A stretch of DNA of 64,000 nucleotides from Conchocele bisecta (GCA_029237695.1 CM055271.1:78627488-78691487); one strand, 5' to 3'. Shown: positions 27,001 to 30,759, counted from the first letter of the stretch. Numbers and translations: made by a program. Notes: a model not told the origin generated them from the letters alone.

Positions 27001-29001
27001 CCTGATACAGCACTTTGTTATCAGTCAGTACGTATTCGGACATTACAAAGCTCGTTACCTGATAAATTTGGTTACATATAACTATCAGAAAATGCAATGT
27101 TATTTTAAGTAATACAAACTATTTGGTTGTTTTTATTGTGGCATTCAAAACATGTAATACTAAATTGAATGTTCATTTACTAAAGCCACGTCATAGTTGC
27201 ATATTTTGAGGCCTAAAGCTTTACAAGTACCTGGTACAATGTAACCTTTCTAAACCAGACGACAAGGCAACCTCTGTGATTTTATTTTTGATGAGTTTCT
27301 TGATCATTTATCTGGGATGTTAATGTATGTTCATGATTGCAACGCACGTTCATACATTTCGGAATGGTCATATGACTGATTTACAGTTGTACTTCTCTAA
27401 ACTGGACTCCCTGGGGACCTCGCAGGGTGTCCGGTTTAGAGAGATTTCACTGGAAATAGAATTCCATGCTAGTGTATATTGATAGCTATTATAGGTACTA
27501 AGACTGAGCTCGGAAACGGTAATAATCCGAGGCATATCTCGGAATTCATGTACAATTCCTAGCCTTGCCTGATAAACGTTTATCAAAAGGTAGTCTCTAT
27601 ACAAACCTCCAGATAAGCTGCGTATTGGCGTATTTTACGCACTTATTTTAAAAGAATACGCAGTTTATTATCAAAACTGGGAGTACAAAATACTCACAGC
27701 AATGTGAAAATACGCATAGATTTTCAAACTGAGTAGTGAAAATACTATAATAAAGTTTGCTTTTTGCAGCTCATTAAGTGAATTTTAAAGAAAATATATG
27801 TTGTATATTCAACAAACGAACCATTGCCTATGGTTTATACATAGTGTTGACACCGCTCTCGTTTTATAATTAGAAAACGATGGTTTCGTTGGTCTATCGC
27901 TTTGGTCTATCATTGTCTAATTACAACACAGAAAACGATGCCAAAAAAATGCGTTGAAAAAACGGCATGCGTTAAATAGTTGAAAGGTGGGTATTTGAAT
28001 GAAAGTGTCGTTTTCACGTACAAAACAAACAGACGATATTCATCGTTTTCTCTTTCCCTTCGTTTTCCCTTCATAAAAAAATGAATACAAATAATATATA
28101 GTAATGTCCGTTAACATTTTAAGGAAACACTGTTATCGCCCCTGAGATTAGTGTGGAAAGATACGTCTGATATAAAATGTATATTGTTACATGACACAGC
28201 CGTGTTCAAACGTACAGCACCTGCTGTTAGACCATGGCTGTAGACAATACTCATTCGGAACCAAGCCAACACCTACGTAGTGCATGTGCCGCATGACGTT
28301 ACTAGAACGCGCCATTACGTCGCCAGACCAGTTCACAACGGTCGCGCTGAAAACAAGAAATTGATGCGGCTGCATCACGCGACGTATACTGCGGCCCCAG
28401 AATATGTATGAGTAAATCAGCTGTTTGAATGGAGCAGATTATCAAAGTACCTAAAGTACTGCATAAATACTCAAATTGCACGATATTTCCAACGGAAATG
28501 TAACAATAACGTTCGACCATGTCCAGCCGTGGGTAAACGTTTGCCGTGGTACTCAGGAACTGTTTGAACCCGCGGCCTACAGCGTTGGGCTTCAAACCAT
28601 TCCCTCGTTCCACGGCAAACGTTTACAATGTCATATCTACATAATATACAAAACTATATGTCTCCCTATATCATAACCTGGCATGTGGAACCCCAGCTTT
28701 AACATGGTTACTATTCTATTTCATTATTTAATCCAGGTTCCAGACCTTGATCTTCGGTGAATTAGATAAATGGGTTCCAATGTCACCGCAACGGGTCAAG
28801 GCCATTCGTTATACAAATACCACTGTGGAAGCTGACCTTGACGGGGTCAAAGGTGAATCGTTTGACTTCTGGTACATCCAGATCACGAAGTTGGGATCGG
28901 TCACGTGTCGAATGCCAGACAACGGGGAGATGACGTTTATTATTAGCAACGCCCACGGCTATGTCGAATGTGTCCGTAGAAAGACCAGAGCAATGGACTA
29001 A
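1..29001 (+). CDS. Glycosidase-like protein, 3' twelve exons (partial gene)
   Basis: Spliced model joining 1-49, 3165-3261, 4463-4558, 7648-7698, 9379-9463, 13405-13641, 15860-15998, 19593-19701, 21317-21389, 24093-24242, 24765-24910 and 28737-29001. Lengths and phases fit at every junction and give 498 codons before TAA. Order of motifs: RYLGYWTDNG near the start, QFDSWWYYKG (about residue 50), CHNRYW, YAKQNGG, YEQDWLS, IQYCMSNPRH, ASHDYHPG, FWTTERQPGN, GWGGWTTFGG and GELDKWVP. This resembles conserved uncharacterised invertebrate proteins with a barrel-type glycosidase look, related in style to alpha-galactosidase-like enzymes. The family is from memory and the catalytic role is inferred; Asp residues in QFDSWW and YEQDW are candidate active-site positions. 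Eleven of the twelve exons are 51-237 bp. Upstream exons, including any signal peptide, lie outside the window. Confidence 0.9.
60..650. repeat. Family Q dispersed repeat, copy 1
   Basis: Starts with CTGTTCCACGTTTTGCTGCC and contains two converging copies of TTAACATGGGG in opposite orientation, so it is partly palindromic. Related copies are at 20763-21260, 48598-48990, 40620-40885 and 42505-42730. Confidence 0.6.
650..1700. other. Intron 1 sequence, nothing recognised
   Basis: AT-rich intron. The only structure seen is a short direct repeat containing CTATAAATAAACGTTTT at about 1284 and 1326. No exon, RNA gene or terminal repeat was recognised. Confidence 0.5.
1701..1989. repeat. Family C short hairpin and diverged tandem copy
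   Basis: The 1701-1772 part is a 70-bp hairpin: CTCTCTAAACCGGACACC pairs with a diverged reverse complement ending CTACTGTA. The 1801-1989 part repeats the CTCTCTA and GAGAGGT arms in a looser form. This is a non-autonomous element found at least ten times in the window. Confidence 0.65.
2080..2213. repeat. Family K dispersed repeat, copy 1
   Basis: Shares GGTTTTGCGACCAGTG and CAGTCTGATCTGGATC with copies at 16150, 30003, 38435, 44910, 47395 and 49798. It is likely a SINE or MITE; no RNA polymerase III boxes were clearly identified. Confidence 0.55.
2214..2385. repeat. Partial family B joined to family Z repeat
   Basis: Begins with GGGGCCCGTTTCACTAAACT (family B terminus), breaks off near 2290, and continues as a repeat ending GTGAAAGGGTTAA. 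The second part recurs at 12955-13087 and 21690-21800. Confidence 0.55.
2609..3130. mobile_element. Family M foldback element, copy 1
   Basis: Terminal inverted repeat TTAAAGGTACATGCCCA at the left and its complement ending TACCTTTAAA at the right. The interior is AT-rich with no open frame. Related copies are at 11741, 14463, 17829, 28084, 41896 and 52699. It ends 35 bases before exon 2. Confidence 0.7.
3165..3261 (+). CDS. Exon 2, glycosidase-like gene
   Basis: 97 bp between a TTCACAG acceptor and a GTACGG donor, entering with two bases and leaving with two. It encodes AYYYYNTVENK and ends in IPYR, running directly into the QFDSWWYY motif of the next exon. A hairpin element (family M) ends about 35 bases upstream. 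Confidence 0.88.
3292..4080. repeat. Diverged intron segment present three times
   Basis: A block with ACCACCATACTTGCAC, CACTATCCAACATGT and TTTCTCACTT...ACCACCTG occurs at about 3292-3461, 3772-3945 and, in part, 3947-4080. The first two copies flank the family A element at 3462-3771. Local duplication before or around the insertion is a likely explanation. Confidence 0.5.
3462..3771. mobile_element. Family A palindromic MITE, copy 1
   Basis: Near-perfect palindrome of about 310 bp. Ends read GTAGCCTATTTCA and TGAAATAGGCTAC, subterminal AAGTATACTTTG, centre ATTATCACAGCC facing GGCTGTGATAAT. TA at both ends suggests a TA target duplication, as in Tc1/mariner-type MITEs (inference). Confidence 0.8.
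4463..4558 (+). CDS. Exon 3, glycosidase-like gene (DSWWYY motif)
   Basis: 96 bp between TTGTAG and a strong GTAAGT donor. It encodes YMQFDSWWYYKG, a Gly-rich turn, and FPDGFG. An aspartate after hydrophobic residues followed by tryptophans is typical of a barrel strand end in sugar hydrolases, so this is a candidate catalytic segment by inference. Confidence 0.92.
4602..4944. mobile_element. Family D foldback element, copy 1
   Basis: Left arm GGAATGAATGGCCTTTTTGT is answered by its complement near 4720-4744. A second block follows with GGACAGAGACTTGC-like sequence and a TGTGCTGGAATTA end. Other copies: 12314, 15313, 16486 and 25196. Confidence 0.7.
4943..5070. mobile_element. Family A half copy
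   Basis: Contains TTGCAAAGAATACTTATCC and GAGGGAGAAATTTTCAATTT and stops just past the central palindrome. It abuts the family D copy directly, without unique sequence between. Confidence 0.6.
5080..6770. other. Intron 3 sequence, no supported gene
   Basis: Mostly AT-rich unique-looking intron. Short open frames at 6361-6680 and an open stretch without Met at about 5947-6160 lack splice and homology support. Nothing else recognised. Confidence 0.45.
6772..7085. repeat. Family U foldback made of 11-bp tandem units
   Basis: The left part repeats GACAGTCGTGAGACAGTCGT-type units; the right part repeats GCAAGACTGTC in near-perfect 11-bp steps in the opposite sense. The two halves can pair into a long hairpin around 6955. 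Confidence 0.7.
7265..7423. mobile_element. Family C hairpin with duplicated arm
   Basis: A standard 70-bp hairpin (ACAGTGAAACCTCTCTAA to GGTTTCACTGTA) followed by two more right arms, each ending GTTTCACTGTA or GTTATACTGTA. This looks like tandem extension of one arm. Confidence 0.7.
7648..7698 (+). CDS. Exon 4, 51-bp micro-exon, glycosidase-like gene
   Basis: Found by searching for the expected HNRYW motif between exons 3 and 5. It lies between CTTTCAG and GTAAGC and encodes QVARLINLPTACHNRYW, with the last codon completed by the next exon. The single first base T completes GGT with the GG left by exon 3, and both phases fit. It is too short to stand out as an open frame on its own. Confidence 0.88.
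7752..7982. mobile_element. Family B hairpin MITE, copy 2
   Basis: Ends CGGGGCCGTTTCACTAAACT and AGTTTAGTGAAACGGTCCCC with long inverted arms containing ATGTTCGTAAGTGC. It starts about 53 bases downstream of the exon 4 donor. Confidence 0.75.
8290..8625. repeat. Family P palindromic repeat, copy 1
   Basis: Contains AACGCGT blocks in opposite orientation at about 8311 and 8482, bounded by TCAAGTGTATCAGG and ATCAACTGTATCAGG. Related copies with TTGATATCAAGTTT are at 26695, 27456 and 38740. Confidence 0.5.
8934..9154. mobile_element. Family B hairpin MITE, copy 3
   Basis: Ends GGGGGCCGTTTCACTAAACT and GTTAGTGAAACGGGCCCC, with the arms interrupted by ATGCATATGCAGCC around the centre. No open frame. 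Confidence 0.75.
9225..9347. mobile_element. Family Y element, copy 1
   Basis: Begins ACACAACCGTCTGCGTTAAT and contains CACAGCTCAGGC and AATCTGCTTGATTTCA; its right end is near TTAGCGCAGGCG. It matches the elements at 29006 and 33411. It ends about 30 bases before exon 5. Confidence 0.55.
9379..9463 (+). CDS. Exon 5, glycosidase-like gene (YAKQNGG motif)
   Basis: 85 bp between GTTCCAG and GTACAC. It encodes ASDTTYAKQNGGKYDFILE and ends in LPVHK, in phase zero with the next exon. A family Y element lies about 30 bases upstream and a family A hairpin begins 37 bases downstream, so the exon is closely bracketed by repeats. Confidence 0.92.
9500..9804. mobile_element. Family A palindromic MITE, copy 3
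   Basis: GTAGCCGATTTCACC to GGTGAAATCGGCTAC with the usual centre ATTATCACAGCCAAAATGGC. It starts 37 bases after exon 5. Confidence 0.8.
9918..10400. mobile_element. Family E foldback with 21-bp tandem arms, copy 1
   Basis: Bounded by TACGGAGCCC and GGGGCTCCGTA. The interior is tandem 21-bp units of the type CGTTCCCACGAATTAACAAT. Orientation flips at about 10050 (CGTTCCCACGGGAACG). The left arm has about 5 units and the right arm about 15. Because 21 is a multiple of 3, several frames stay open by chance; they are not genes. Confidence 0.8.
10676..11760. mobile_element. Family F 1.1-kb foldback with GCGAGATT-type arms
   Basis: The left arm (10676-10980) and right arm (11567-11760) are inverted: CACGTTACATTCTCGCG at about 10723 is answered by CGCGAGAATGTAACGTGGA near 11708. 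Arms are 7-8-bp units such as GCGAGATT and GAACGCGA, rich in CpG. The 585-bp loop is AT-rich with no gene. Its outer ends merge into family M sequence. Confidence 0.7.
11741..12234. mobile_element. Family M element, copy 2
   Basis: Starts in CACTCAGTAGGCAC at the edge of the family F arm and runs to TGCCTACTGAGTGGAATGTA. Contains the family's AGGAATTAAATAAGTG and ACGTGGGGTAATGG blocks. Confidence 0.65.
12314..12630. mobile_element. Family D element, copy 2 (inverted)
   Basis: Begins AATTCCAGCACAAAAATATT and ends GGCCATTCATTCCTATAAT, the reverse of copy 1. The GTCGCGGGAATACTGGACGA arm has lost part of its partner. Confidence 0.68.
12745..12890. mobile_element. Family X palindrome, copy 1
   Basis: AACTCGTTTACTAATTTCAT is answered by ATGAAATCAGTAAACACAAT, bounded by TTAATATCATGATA and ATATTAAAATCATC. 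A shorter copy is at 35335-35457. Confidence 0.65.
13098..13402. mobile_element. Family A palindromic MITE abutting exon 6
   Basis: GTAGCCTATTTCACC at the left and a degraded TTAAATCGGTTAC at the right, with the standard centre. The right end stops two bases before exon 6, so the branch point and pyrimidine tract of this intron must come from the element or be missing. Confidence 0.82.
13405..13641 (+). CDS. Exon 6, glycosidase-like gene (YEQDW motif)
   Basis: 237 bp, 79 codons, phase zero at both ends, with a GTACAT donor. It encodes FWRDLF, ALYEQDWLSTEF, IQYCMSNPRHVMQALE and AVTQ. The acidic pair in YEQDW is a possible catalytic or substrate-binding site (inference). The acceptor is unusual: the terminus of a family A hairpin stops two bases before the exon, and only the AG separates them. 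Confidence 0.95.
13668..13870. repeat. Family L dispersed repeat
   Basis: Contains TTTCCGTAAATGACG and a family-typical AAAGGTACACACAATCACAC end. Related blocks with TCCGAAGGTACAAA are at 16040-16135, 22200-22320, 26250-26480, 41795-41860, 43420-43560 and 49360-49520. Confidence 0.5.
13980..14410. repeat. Family T tandem repeat, about three units
   Basis: Units of roughly 150-180 bp share GTAAAACTTTCAAACCGTAA, TAGCTACACACAT and CTTATGATGAGTAGATGCGC. A reversed set is at 53330-53745. Confidence 0.6.
14463..15046. repeat. Partial family M copy, then unassigned intron
   Basis: 14463-14725 carries GCGATAACCGTGTTTCCTTA and AACTGGTGCAATAGTTACG, a truncated family M copy. From 14725 to 15046 nothing was recognised. 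Confidence 0.5.
15047..15312. mobile_element. Family A palindromic MITE, copy 5
   Basis: CATCAACATTGCAAAGTATA to AAGTATACTTTGCAATAATT, centre ATTATCACAGCGATTTTGGC. Its outermost bases are lost and the right end abuts a family D copy. Confidence 0.75.
15313..15504. mobile_element. Family D arm-only hairpin, copy 3
   Basis: AATTCCAGCACAAAAATATT faces TTTGTGCTGGAATTATA. It consists of the two terminal blocks only, giving a nearly perfect 190-bp palindrome. Confidence 0.75.
15538..15828. mobile_element. G/C-run MITE with terminal inverted repeats
   Basis: Ends CAGGCGCGGATACAG and CTGTATCCGCGCCTG are exact inverted repeats, flanked on both sides by GTTTA (a 5-bp target duplication). The interior includes a run of about 16 G answered by a run of about 14 C. 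The terminal sequence recalls hAT-like elements, but that assignment is not secure. It ends 31 bases before exon 7. Confidence 0.75.
15860..15998 (+). CDS. Exon 7, glycosidase-like gene
   Basis: 139 bp between TGTATGCAG and GTACAG, entering in phase zero and leaving one base. It encodes IRASHDYHPG, NWKIGVSSLF, APYKDTFWTTERQPGN and TYG. A G/C-rich element with short terminal inverted repeats ends 31 bases before the acceptor. Confidence 0.94.
16150..16440. repeat. Family K dispersed repeat, copy 2
   Basis: Contains CAGTCTGATCAGGATCTACA, GTCCCATAAGCCC and CGAAAATCCCATAA blocks shared with other K copies. No open frame of interest. Confidence 0.5.
16486..16881. mobile_element. Family D element, copy 4
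   Basis: GAATGGGCCGTTTTAGTGG is answered by CCACAAAAAGGCCATTC; the second block ends in TTTTTGTGCTGAAATTA. Many single-base insertions compared with other copies suggest an old copy or sequencing error. Confidence 0.65.
16938..17041. mobile_element. Family E half copy
   Basis: TACGGAGCCTCGCAGGGGAC followed by about three CGTTCCC-type 21-bp units and no inverted arm. Confidence 0.65.
17079..17320. mobile_element. Family B hairpin MITE, copy 4
   Basis: GGGGCCCGTTTCACTAAACT to AGTTTAGTGAAACGGCCCCC, with a perfect-looking centre ATGCATATGCAGCCTATG. Confidence 0.78.
17323..17612. mobile_element. Family A palindromic MITE, copy 6
   Basis: GTAGTCTATTTCACC to GTGAAATAGGCTAC with standard centre. 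It lies directly between a family B and a family C element, with only a few bases on each side. Confidence 0.78.
17619..17691. mobile_element. Family C short hairpin
   Basis: ACAGTGAAACCTCCCTAAAC to GAGAGGTTTCACTGTA, 72 bp, almost fully self-complementary. Confidence 0.75.
17829..18257. mobile_element. Family M element, copy 4
   Basis: TTAAAAGTACATGCCCACTC to GAGTGGGCATGTACCTTTAA inverted ends with AT-rich interior. Confidence 0.7.
18478..19279. repeat. Family G 11-bp satellite (TATGACACATG)n
   Basis: About 800 bp of tandem TATGACACATG with scattered short deletions, especially at 18720-18840 and 18995-19190. Because 11 is not a multiple of 3, each frame reads the same 11-residue repeat, which explains long reverse-strand open frames with no biological support. 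Confidence 0.92.
19280..19592. other. Intron 7 tail, nothing recognised
   Basis: A-rich unique sequence between the satellite and exon 8. No terminal repeats or coding signal seen. Confidence 0.5.
19593..19701 (+). CDS. Exon 8, glycosidase-like gene
   Basis: 109 bp between TTATTTCAG and GTTAGT. It encodes ASEPNWELNTAVSVHSTGPV, then GPGDRIGYTNSTVLK, and leaves two bases (AA) for a lysine. A short hairpin (family O) begins 8 bases past the donor. Confidence 0.9.
19710..19768. mobile_element. Family O short hairpin, copy 1
   Basis: AAGTAACTCTGTAAAACTCC faces GGAGTCTTACAGAGTTACT. Related hairpins with TAACTCTGTGAC are at 25826-25887 and 30760-30858. It begins 8 bases after exon 8. Confidence 0.65.
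19769..20762. other. AT-rich intron 8 sequence
   Basis: Long A/T runs, including a stretch of T near 20270-20287. A fragment of family K (GTAGATCCAGATGAGCCGTC) is at about 20608-20650. No exon recognised. Confidence 0.45.
20763..21260. repeat. Family Q repeat, copy 2
   Basis: Begins TTCCACGGTTTGCTGCCGAC and contains TTAACATGGGGAC and its inverse GCATGTTAAATTCCCG. It ends about 55 bases before exon 9. Confidence 0.58.
21317..21389 (+). CDS. Exon 9, glycosidase-like gene, GC donor
   Basis: 73 bp encoding CCNAEGLILKPEHPARAID and QILK. The first base completes the lysine begun in exon 8. The next exon needs phase zero, which places the donor at AAG followed by GCAAGT: a GC-AG intron with an otherwise perfect donor. 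The nearby GT at 21394 would leave one extra base of phase and shift the frame. Confidence 0.88.
21592..21800. repeat. Family K fragment joined to family Z
   Basis: CCAGATGAGCCGGTTCGTAA and CATCAGGATCTGCACG, followed by TAAATGGACTAAGCTGAAAA and ending GTGAAAGGGTTAA. The same junction of blocks occurs near 12930-13087. Confidence 0.5.
21891..22182. mobile_element. Family A palindromic MITE, copy 7
   Basis: TTCATCAAAATTGCAAAGTA to TTTGCAATGTTGGTGAAATA with standard centre. Confidence 0.78.
22402..22784. mobile_element. Family E foldback with 21-bp tandem arms, copy 3
   Basis: ACGGAGCCTCGCAGGGGACG to CCCCGCGGGGCTCCGT. The tandem 21-bp units switch orientation at 22568 (CCCACGGGAACG). Left arm about 5.5 units, right arm about 8.5. 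Two unit types alternate: CGAAATAAC and TCAATTTAAC cores. Confidence 0.82.
22891..23072. mobile_element. Family E half copy
   Basis: TACGGAGCCCCGCAGGGGAC followed by about seven 21-bp units in one orientation. The right arm and right end are absent. Confidence 0.7.
23169..23411. mobile_element. Family B hairpin MITE, copy 5
   Basis: GGGGCCCGTTTTACTAAACT to AGTTTAGTGAAACGGCCCCC, centre GGCTGCATATGCAGCC. Confidence 0.78.
23596..23673. mobile_element. Family C short hairpin
   Basis: ACAGTGAAACCGCGCTAAAC to AGCGAGGTTTCACTGTA. The preceding 90 bases (TCTCAGGTGATA to CAGAATGATCAAACGC) also accompany copies at 7170, 24300, 27285, 35570 and 44322, so the real mobile unit may be larger. Confidence 0.72.
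23808..24054. mobile_element. Family W palindrome, copy 1
   Basis: TTAACCCTTACACCGCTATC to AGCGGTCTAAGGGTTAA. The centre has CTTCAGAATCATTTCC facing GGAAATGATTCTGAAG and GTGCTTTGACAGCAC blocks. Copy 2 is at 30991-31205 and a fragment at 42411-42476. Confidence 0.75.
24093..24242 (+). CDS. Exon 10, glycosidase-like gene
   Basis: 150 bp, 50 codons, phase zero at both ends, between GTTAACAG and GTAAGC. It encodes SAFPGMDGPDGEVWMSYTDI, a conserved aliphatic stretch, and YPQDTGLFDN. The composition suggests a beta-rich domain following the barrel. A family W palindrome ends about 38 bases upstream. Confidence 0.94.
24528..24597. mobile_element. Family C short hairpin
   Basis: CCTTTCCAAACCGGACACCC to GGCTTAGAGAGGTTTCAC, imperfect at the ends. 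Confidence 0.65.
24673..24743. mobile_element. Family C short hairpin next to exon 11
   Basis: ACAGTGGAATTCCATTCAAC to GGAGAGGTTACACTG. It stops 21 bases before exon 11, within the normal branch-point region. Confidence 0.7.
24765..24910 (+). CDS. Exon 11, glycosidase-like gene
   Basis: 146 bp between TACACAG and GTACGT, phase zero in and two bases out. It encodes ATDGNMFVVPYDEPLGWGGW, TTFGGLQLDG and MALPN. Short family C elements lie 21 bases upstream and 38 bases downstream. Confidence 0.94.
24949..25120. mobile_element. Family C element with interrupted arms
   Basis: ACAGTGAAACCTCTCTAAAC at the left and GTCCGGTTTAGAGTCGTTCC ending CACTGTA at the right, separated by about 110 bases of other sequence. 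Confidence 0.55.
25196..25648. mobile_element. Family D element, copy 5
   Basis: TATAGGAATGAATGGCCTTT is answered near 25410-25440; the loop has long A and T runs that extend the hairpin. The second block ends TTTTGTGCTGGAATTATA. Confidence 0.72.
26055..26137. repeat. Two-unit tandem repeat of about 36 bp
   Basis: GTGTTCTAACAGGGAGTAAA occurs twice after TGTATTG-rich sequence. Nothing else notable. Confidence 0.6.
26626..26690. mobile_element. 65-bp hairpin with family A ends
   Basis: GTAGCCTATTTCACGAAC to GTTCGTGAAATAGGCTAC, with CCTCCGTTA facing TAACGGAGG. It shares the outer 14 bases of family A but has none of its interior. Confidence 0.78.
26695..26815. mobile_element. Family P hairpin, copy 2
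   Basis: AGTGTCTTTTGATATCAAGT to TTATATCAAAATACACTAGC, with the CAGGCAAGGCCTGG centre displaced. The bracketed 65-bp hairpin lies immediately upstream. Confidence 0.6.
27383..27600. mobile_element. Family C hairpin followed by family P copy
   Basis: 27383-27453 is ACAGTTGTACTTCTCTAAAC to GGTTTAGAGAGATTTCACTG. From 27456, CCATGCTAGTGTATATTGAT to TGATAAACGTTTATCAAAAG is a diverged family P copy. Confidence 0.58.
27838..28195. repeat. Family R repeat, then partial family M
   Basis: Contains AAAACGATGGTTTCGTTGG and GCGTTGAAAAAACGGCATGC, shared with 34425, 35895, 36480 and 44555. From 28084 the GTAATGTCCGTTAACATTTT block of family M follows. Confidence 0.55.
28187..28346 (-). CDS. Possible antisense terminal exon, product unknown
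   Basis: On the minus strand a good acceptor (TTGTTTTCAG) precedes 52 codons and a TAA stop. Visible features: ATVVNWSGDVMARSS, HYVGVGLVPNEYC and a cysteine-rich end SRCCTFEHGCVM. GC content is higher than the surrounding intron. No family was recognised. Other exons of such a gene would lie at higher coordinates; none was identified. It could equally be a remnant of an inserted element, since it sits in the last intron of the glycosidase-like gene. Confidence 0.3.
28510..28640. repeat. Imperfect hairpin, about 115 bp
   Basis: GTAAACGTTTGCCGTGG faces CCACGGCAAACGTTTAC across about 80 bases, and GGAACTGTTTGAACCC partly pairs with GGCTTCAAACCATTCC inside. It could be a single MITE copy or a structured transcript. 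Confidence 0.5.
28737..29001 (+). CDS. Exon 12, terminal exon, glycosidase-like gene
   Basis: 265 bp from an AATCCAG acceptor to TAA. The first base completes the Met codon begun by AT in exon 11. It encodes FQTLIFGELDKWVPMSPQRV, a beta-strand-rich tail with two cysteines and FIISNAHGYVECVRRK. A family Y element starts only about four bases after the stop, so the 3' UTR is transposon-derived from its beginning. Confidence 0.94.
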
Positions 29002-29005
29002 GAAT

Positions 29006-29217
29006 ACACAACCGCCTGCGTTAATCTTGCCAGGATTGTCCACGTTTCTGAACATAAATTGACAATGCCAATACGCAATCCAGCAAATTGATTGTCTGAG
29101 CCTGAGCTGTAGCACAGCTCAGGCTCAGTCAATCAATCTGCTTCATTTCAAGCATAATGTTCAAGTATTATTTTGAAGGCAAGACATTGACAAACATTGG
29201 CAGGATTAGCGCATGGG
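29006..29217. mobile_element. Family Y element, copy 2, in the 3' UTR
   Basis: ACACAACCGCCTGCGTTAAT to GGATTAGCGCATGGGTAG, with a central GAGCCTGAGCTGTAGCACAG hairpin. It begins about four bases after the stop codon of the glycosidase-like gene. Confidence 0.7.
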
Positions 29218-29249
29218 TAGTGGACATGTACGGGACACGCCATCTGCCG

Positions 29250-29488
29250 AGCGTTTCACTAAACTTCGTACGACTAAAATGTTTGTAAGTGTAAAATTAT
29301 GATATTCTGTAAATTTCACATTCACAATGTTTACTTGTAAACAATTATTGGATTTACGTTTATTGAGCATAGGCTGCATGTGCAGCCTTTGCTCAATAAA
29401 TGTAAATCCATCATTGAAATTTCCGGAAGATCCTAAATTTACAATTACGAACGTTTTAGTCGTACGAAGTTTAGTGAAACGGGCCCCT
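29250..29488. mobile_element. Family B hairpin MITE, copy 6
   Basis: GCGTTTCACTAAACTTCGTA to TACGAAGTTTAGTGAAACGG. An AATAAA at 29395-29400 inside it is a possible, unproven polyadenylation signal for the upstream gene. A half copy of the family lies at 29838-29947. Confidence 0.72.
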
Positions 29489-30002
29489 GGTTTTATACCT
29501 AAGAAAATGTTTTCATGAAAACTATTTAGGGAAACTAATATTTTGTGTAAACGAGTCGAAAGTTGATAAAATGTTCATAGCACATGGCATGTTTGTTTCT
29601 TCTTGTTGTATGTATTGTTTACCATAGTTTCTCAACCAATGAAAGCACAGCATTTCGTCTCAATTAAACGCATACTTCGACGCTTTCGTCAATATCTATT
29701 AAATTAATAATCATTACTTGTTTCACTAGTGTTGCATGTCCAAACGCTCACTACGCAAATATGCGCAGAGTCGTCCGACAATGCGGGATTGGTTAGCAAT
29801 TGGGAGGAACCCATTGCCATCTGAGAGAAAATTATTATATGCAGCCCATGCTTAATAAATGTAAATCCATCAATTGAAATTTCAAGACGATCGTAACTTT
29901 TAACTTACGAACATTTTACTCGTACGAAGTTTAGTGAAACGGGCCCCAGATATGTATCTTTTACATGCAAATGTCATATTACTGTAATTATATCTCGCTT
30001 AA

Positions 30003-30250
30003 ACGTGGCTGTTACTGGAGTAATGCGGATTATGGGTTTTGCGAACAGTGTACATAGATCAGCATGTACATCCGCACAATCTGCTCAGGATCTGTACCGT
30101 TCGCCCTTCCAACAATGAAACATCCGTCATGCTTCTAACACGCAATATAGAGTATTATCCGGCTACATGAGTGTGCTATTTGATCAGGAGCTACACTGGC
30201 CACACGTCCCATAAACCTCACTTCTCCAGTCACGGTCACAAATGAGATAA
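30003..30250. repeat. Family K dispersed repeat, copy 3
   Basis: Contains GTGGCTGTTACTGGAG, GGGTTTTGCGAACAGTG, CAATCTGCTCAGGATCTG and CCAGTCACGGTCACAAATGA, the most complete arrangement of this family's blocks. Confidence 0.55.
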
Positions 30251-30537
30251 GTACCCGAAGCACTGTTATTAATGTTAACTTGAAAATTCACTTAGTTGAG
30301 CTGCAAAAAGCAAACAGTGTTTGCTTCTTGCGACTCAAATAAGTGAATTTTTAAATTTGTTATATTGTTTTTATCATTTGTTCCCTATTTAGTAATGAAG
30401 AAAATCAATAATCCATTTGTGATAATAAAATGAGCAATGATTTTGAAATCATCGGGTATACATGTAGTACGCTTTAGACAGAAAGCTTATCTGGAGCTCT
30501 GTTAAGAATCCGAAGCACTGTTCATGCTCTCATTACT

Positions 30538-30709
30538 TCAATCGGCGAACACGGCATCCACCTCAATGACGTGACTAACGGTTGGAACAGCTATTACGTA
30601 GTCATATTTATCTGGCTCAGTCATCTCTACATAATCGCCATCCATGTGGGTGTCGATTGCAGCATGCTTGTCAGATATACCATCACTACATGGGCATTTC
30701 TCTTTATTG
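30538..30709 (-). CDS. Terminal exon, tyrosine-rich tail of unknown protein
   Basis: On the minus strand an excellent acceptor (TTTTCTTTCAG) opens 56 codons and a TGA stop. The first base completes a codon from an upstream exon. The encoded tail is acidic and soluble, with DGDYVEMTEPDKYDYV and a VSHVIEVDAVFAD end. Two tyrosines followed by V-x-M or V are like SH2-docking sites in receptor cytoplasmic tails (inference). Upstream exons should lie at higher coordinates; the assembly gap at 31490 may hide one. No specific family recognised. Confidence 0.55.
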
Positions 30710-30759
30710 CTGAAAGAAAATATCATCAGTAAATGTCTGCCCCCACCTCTGTAGTTGCA

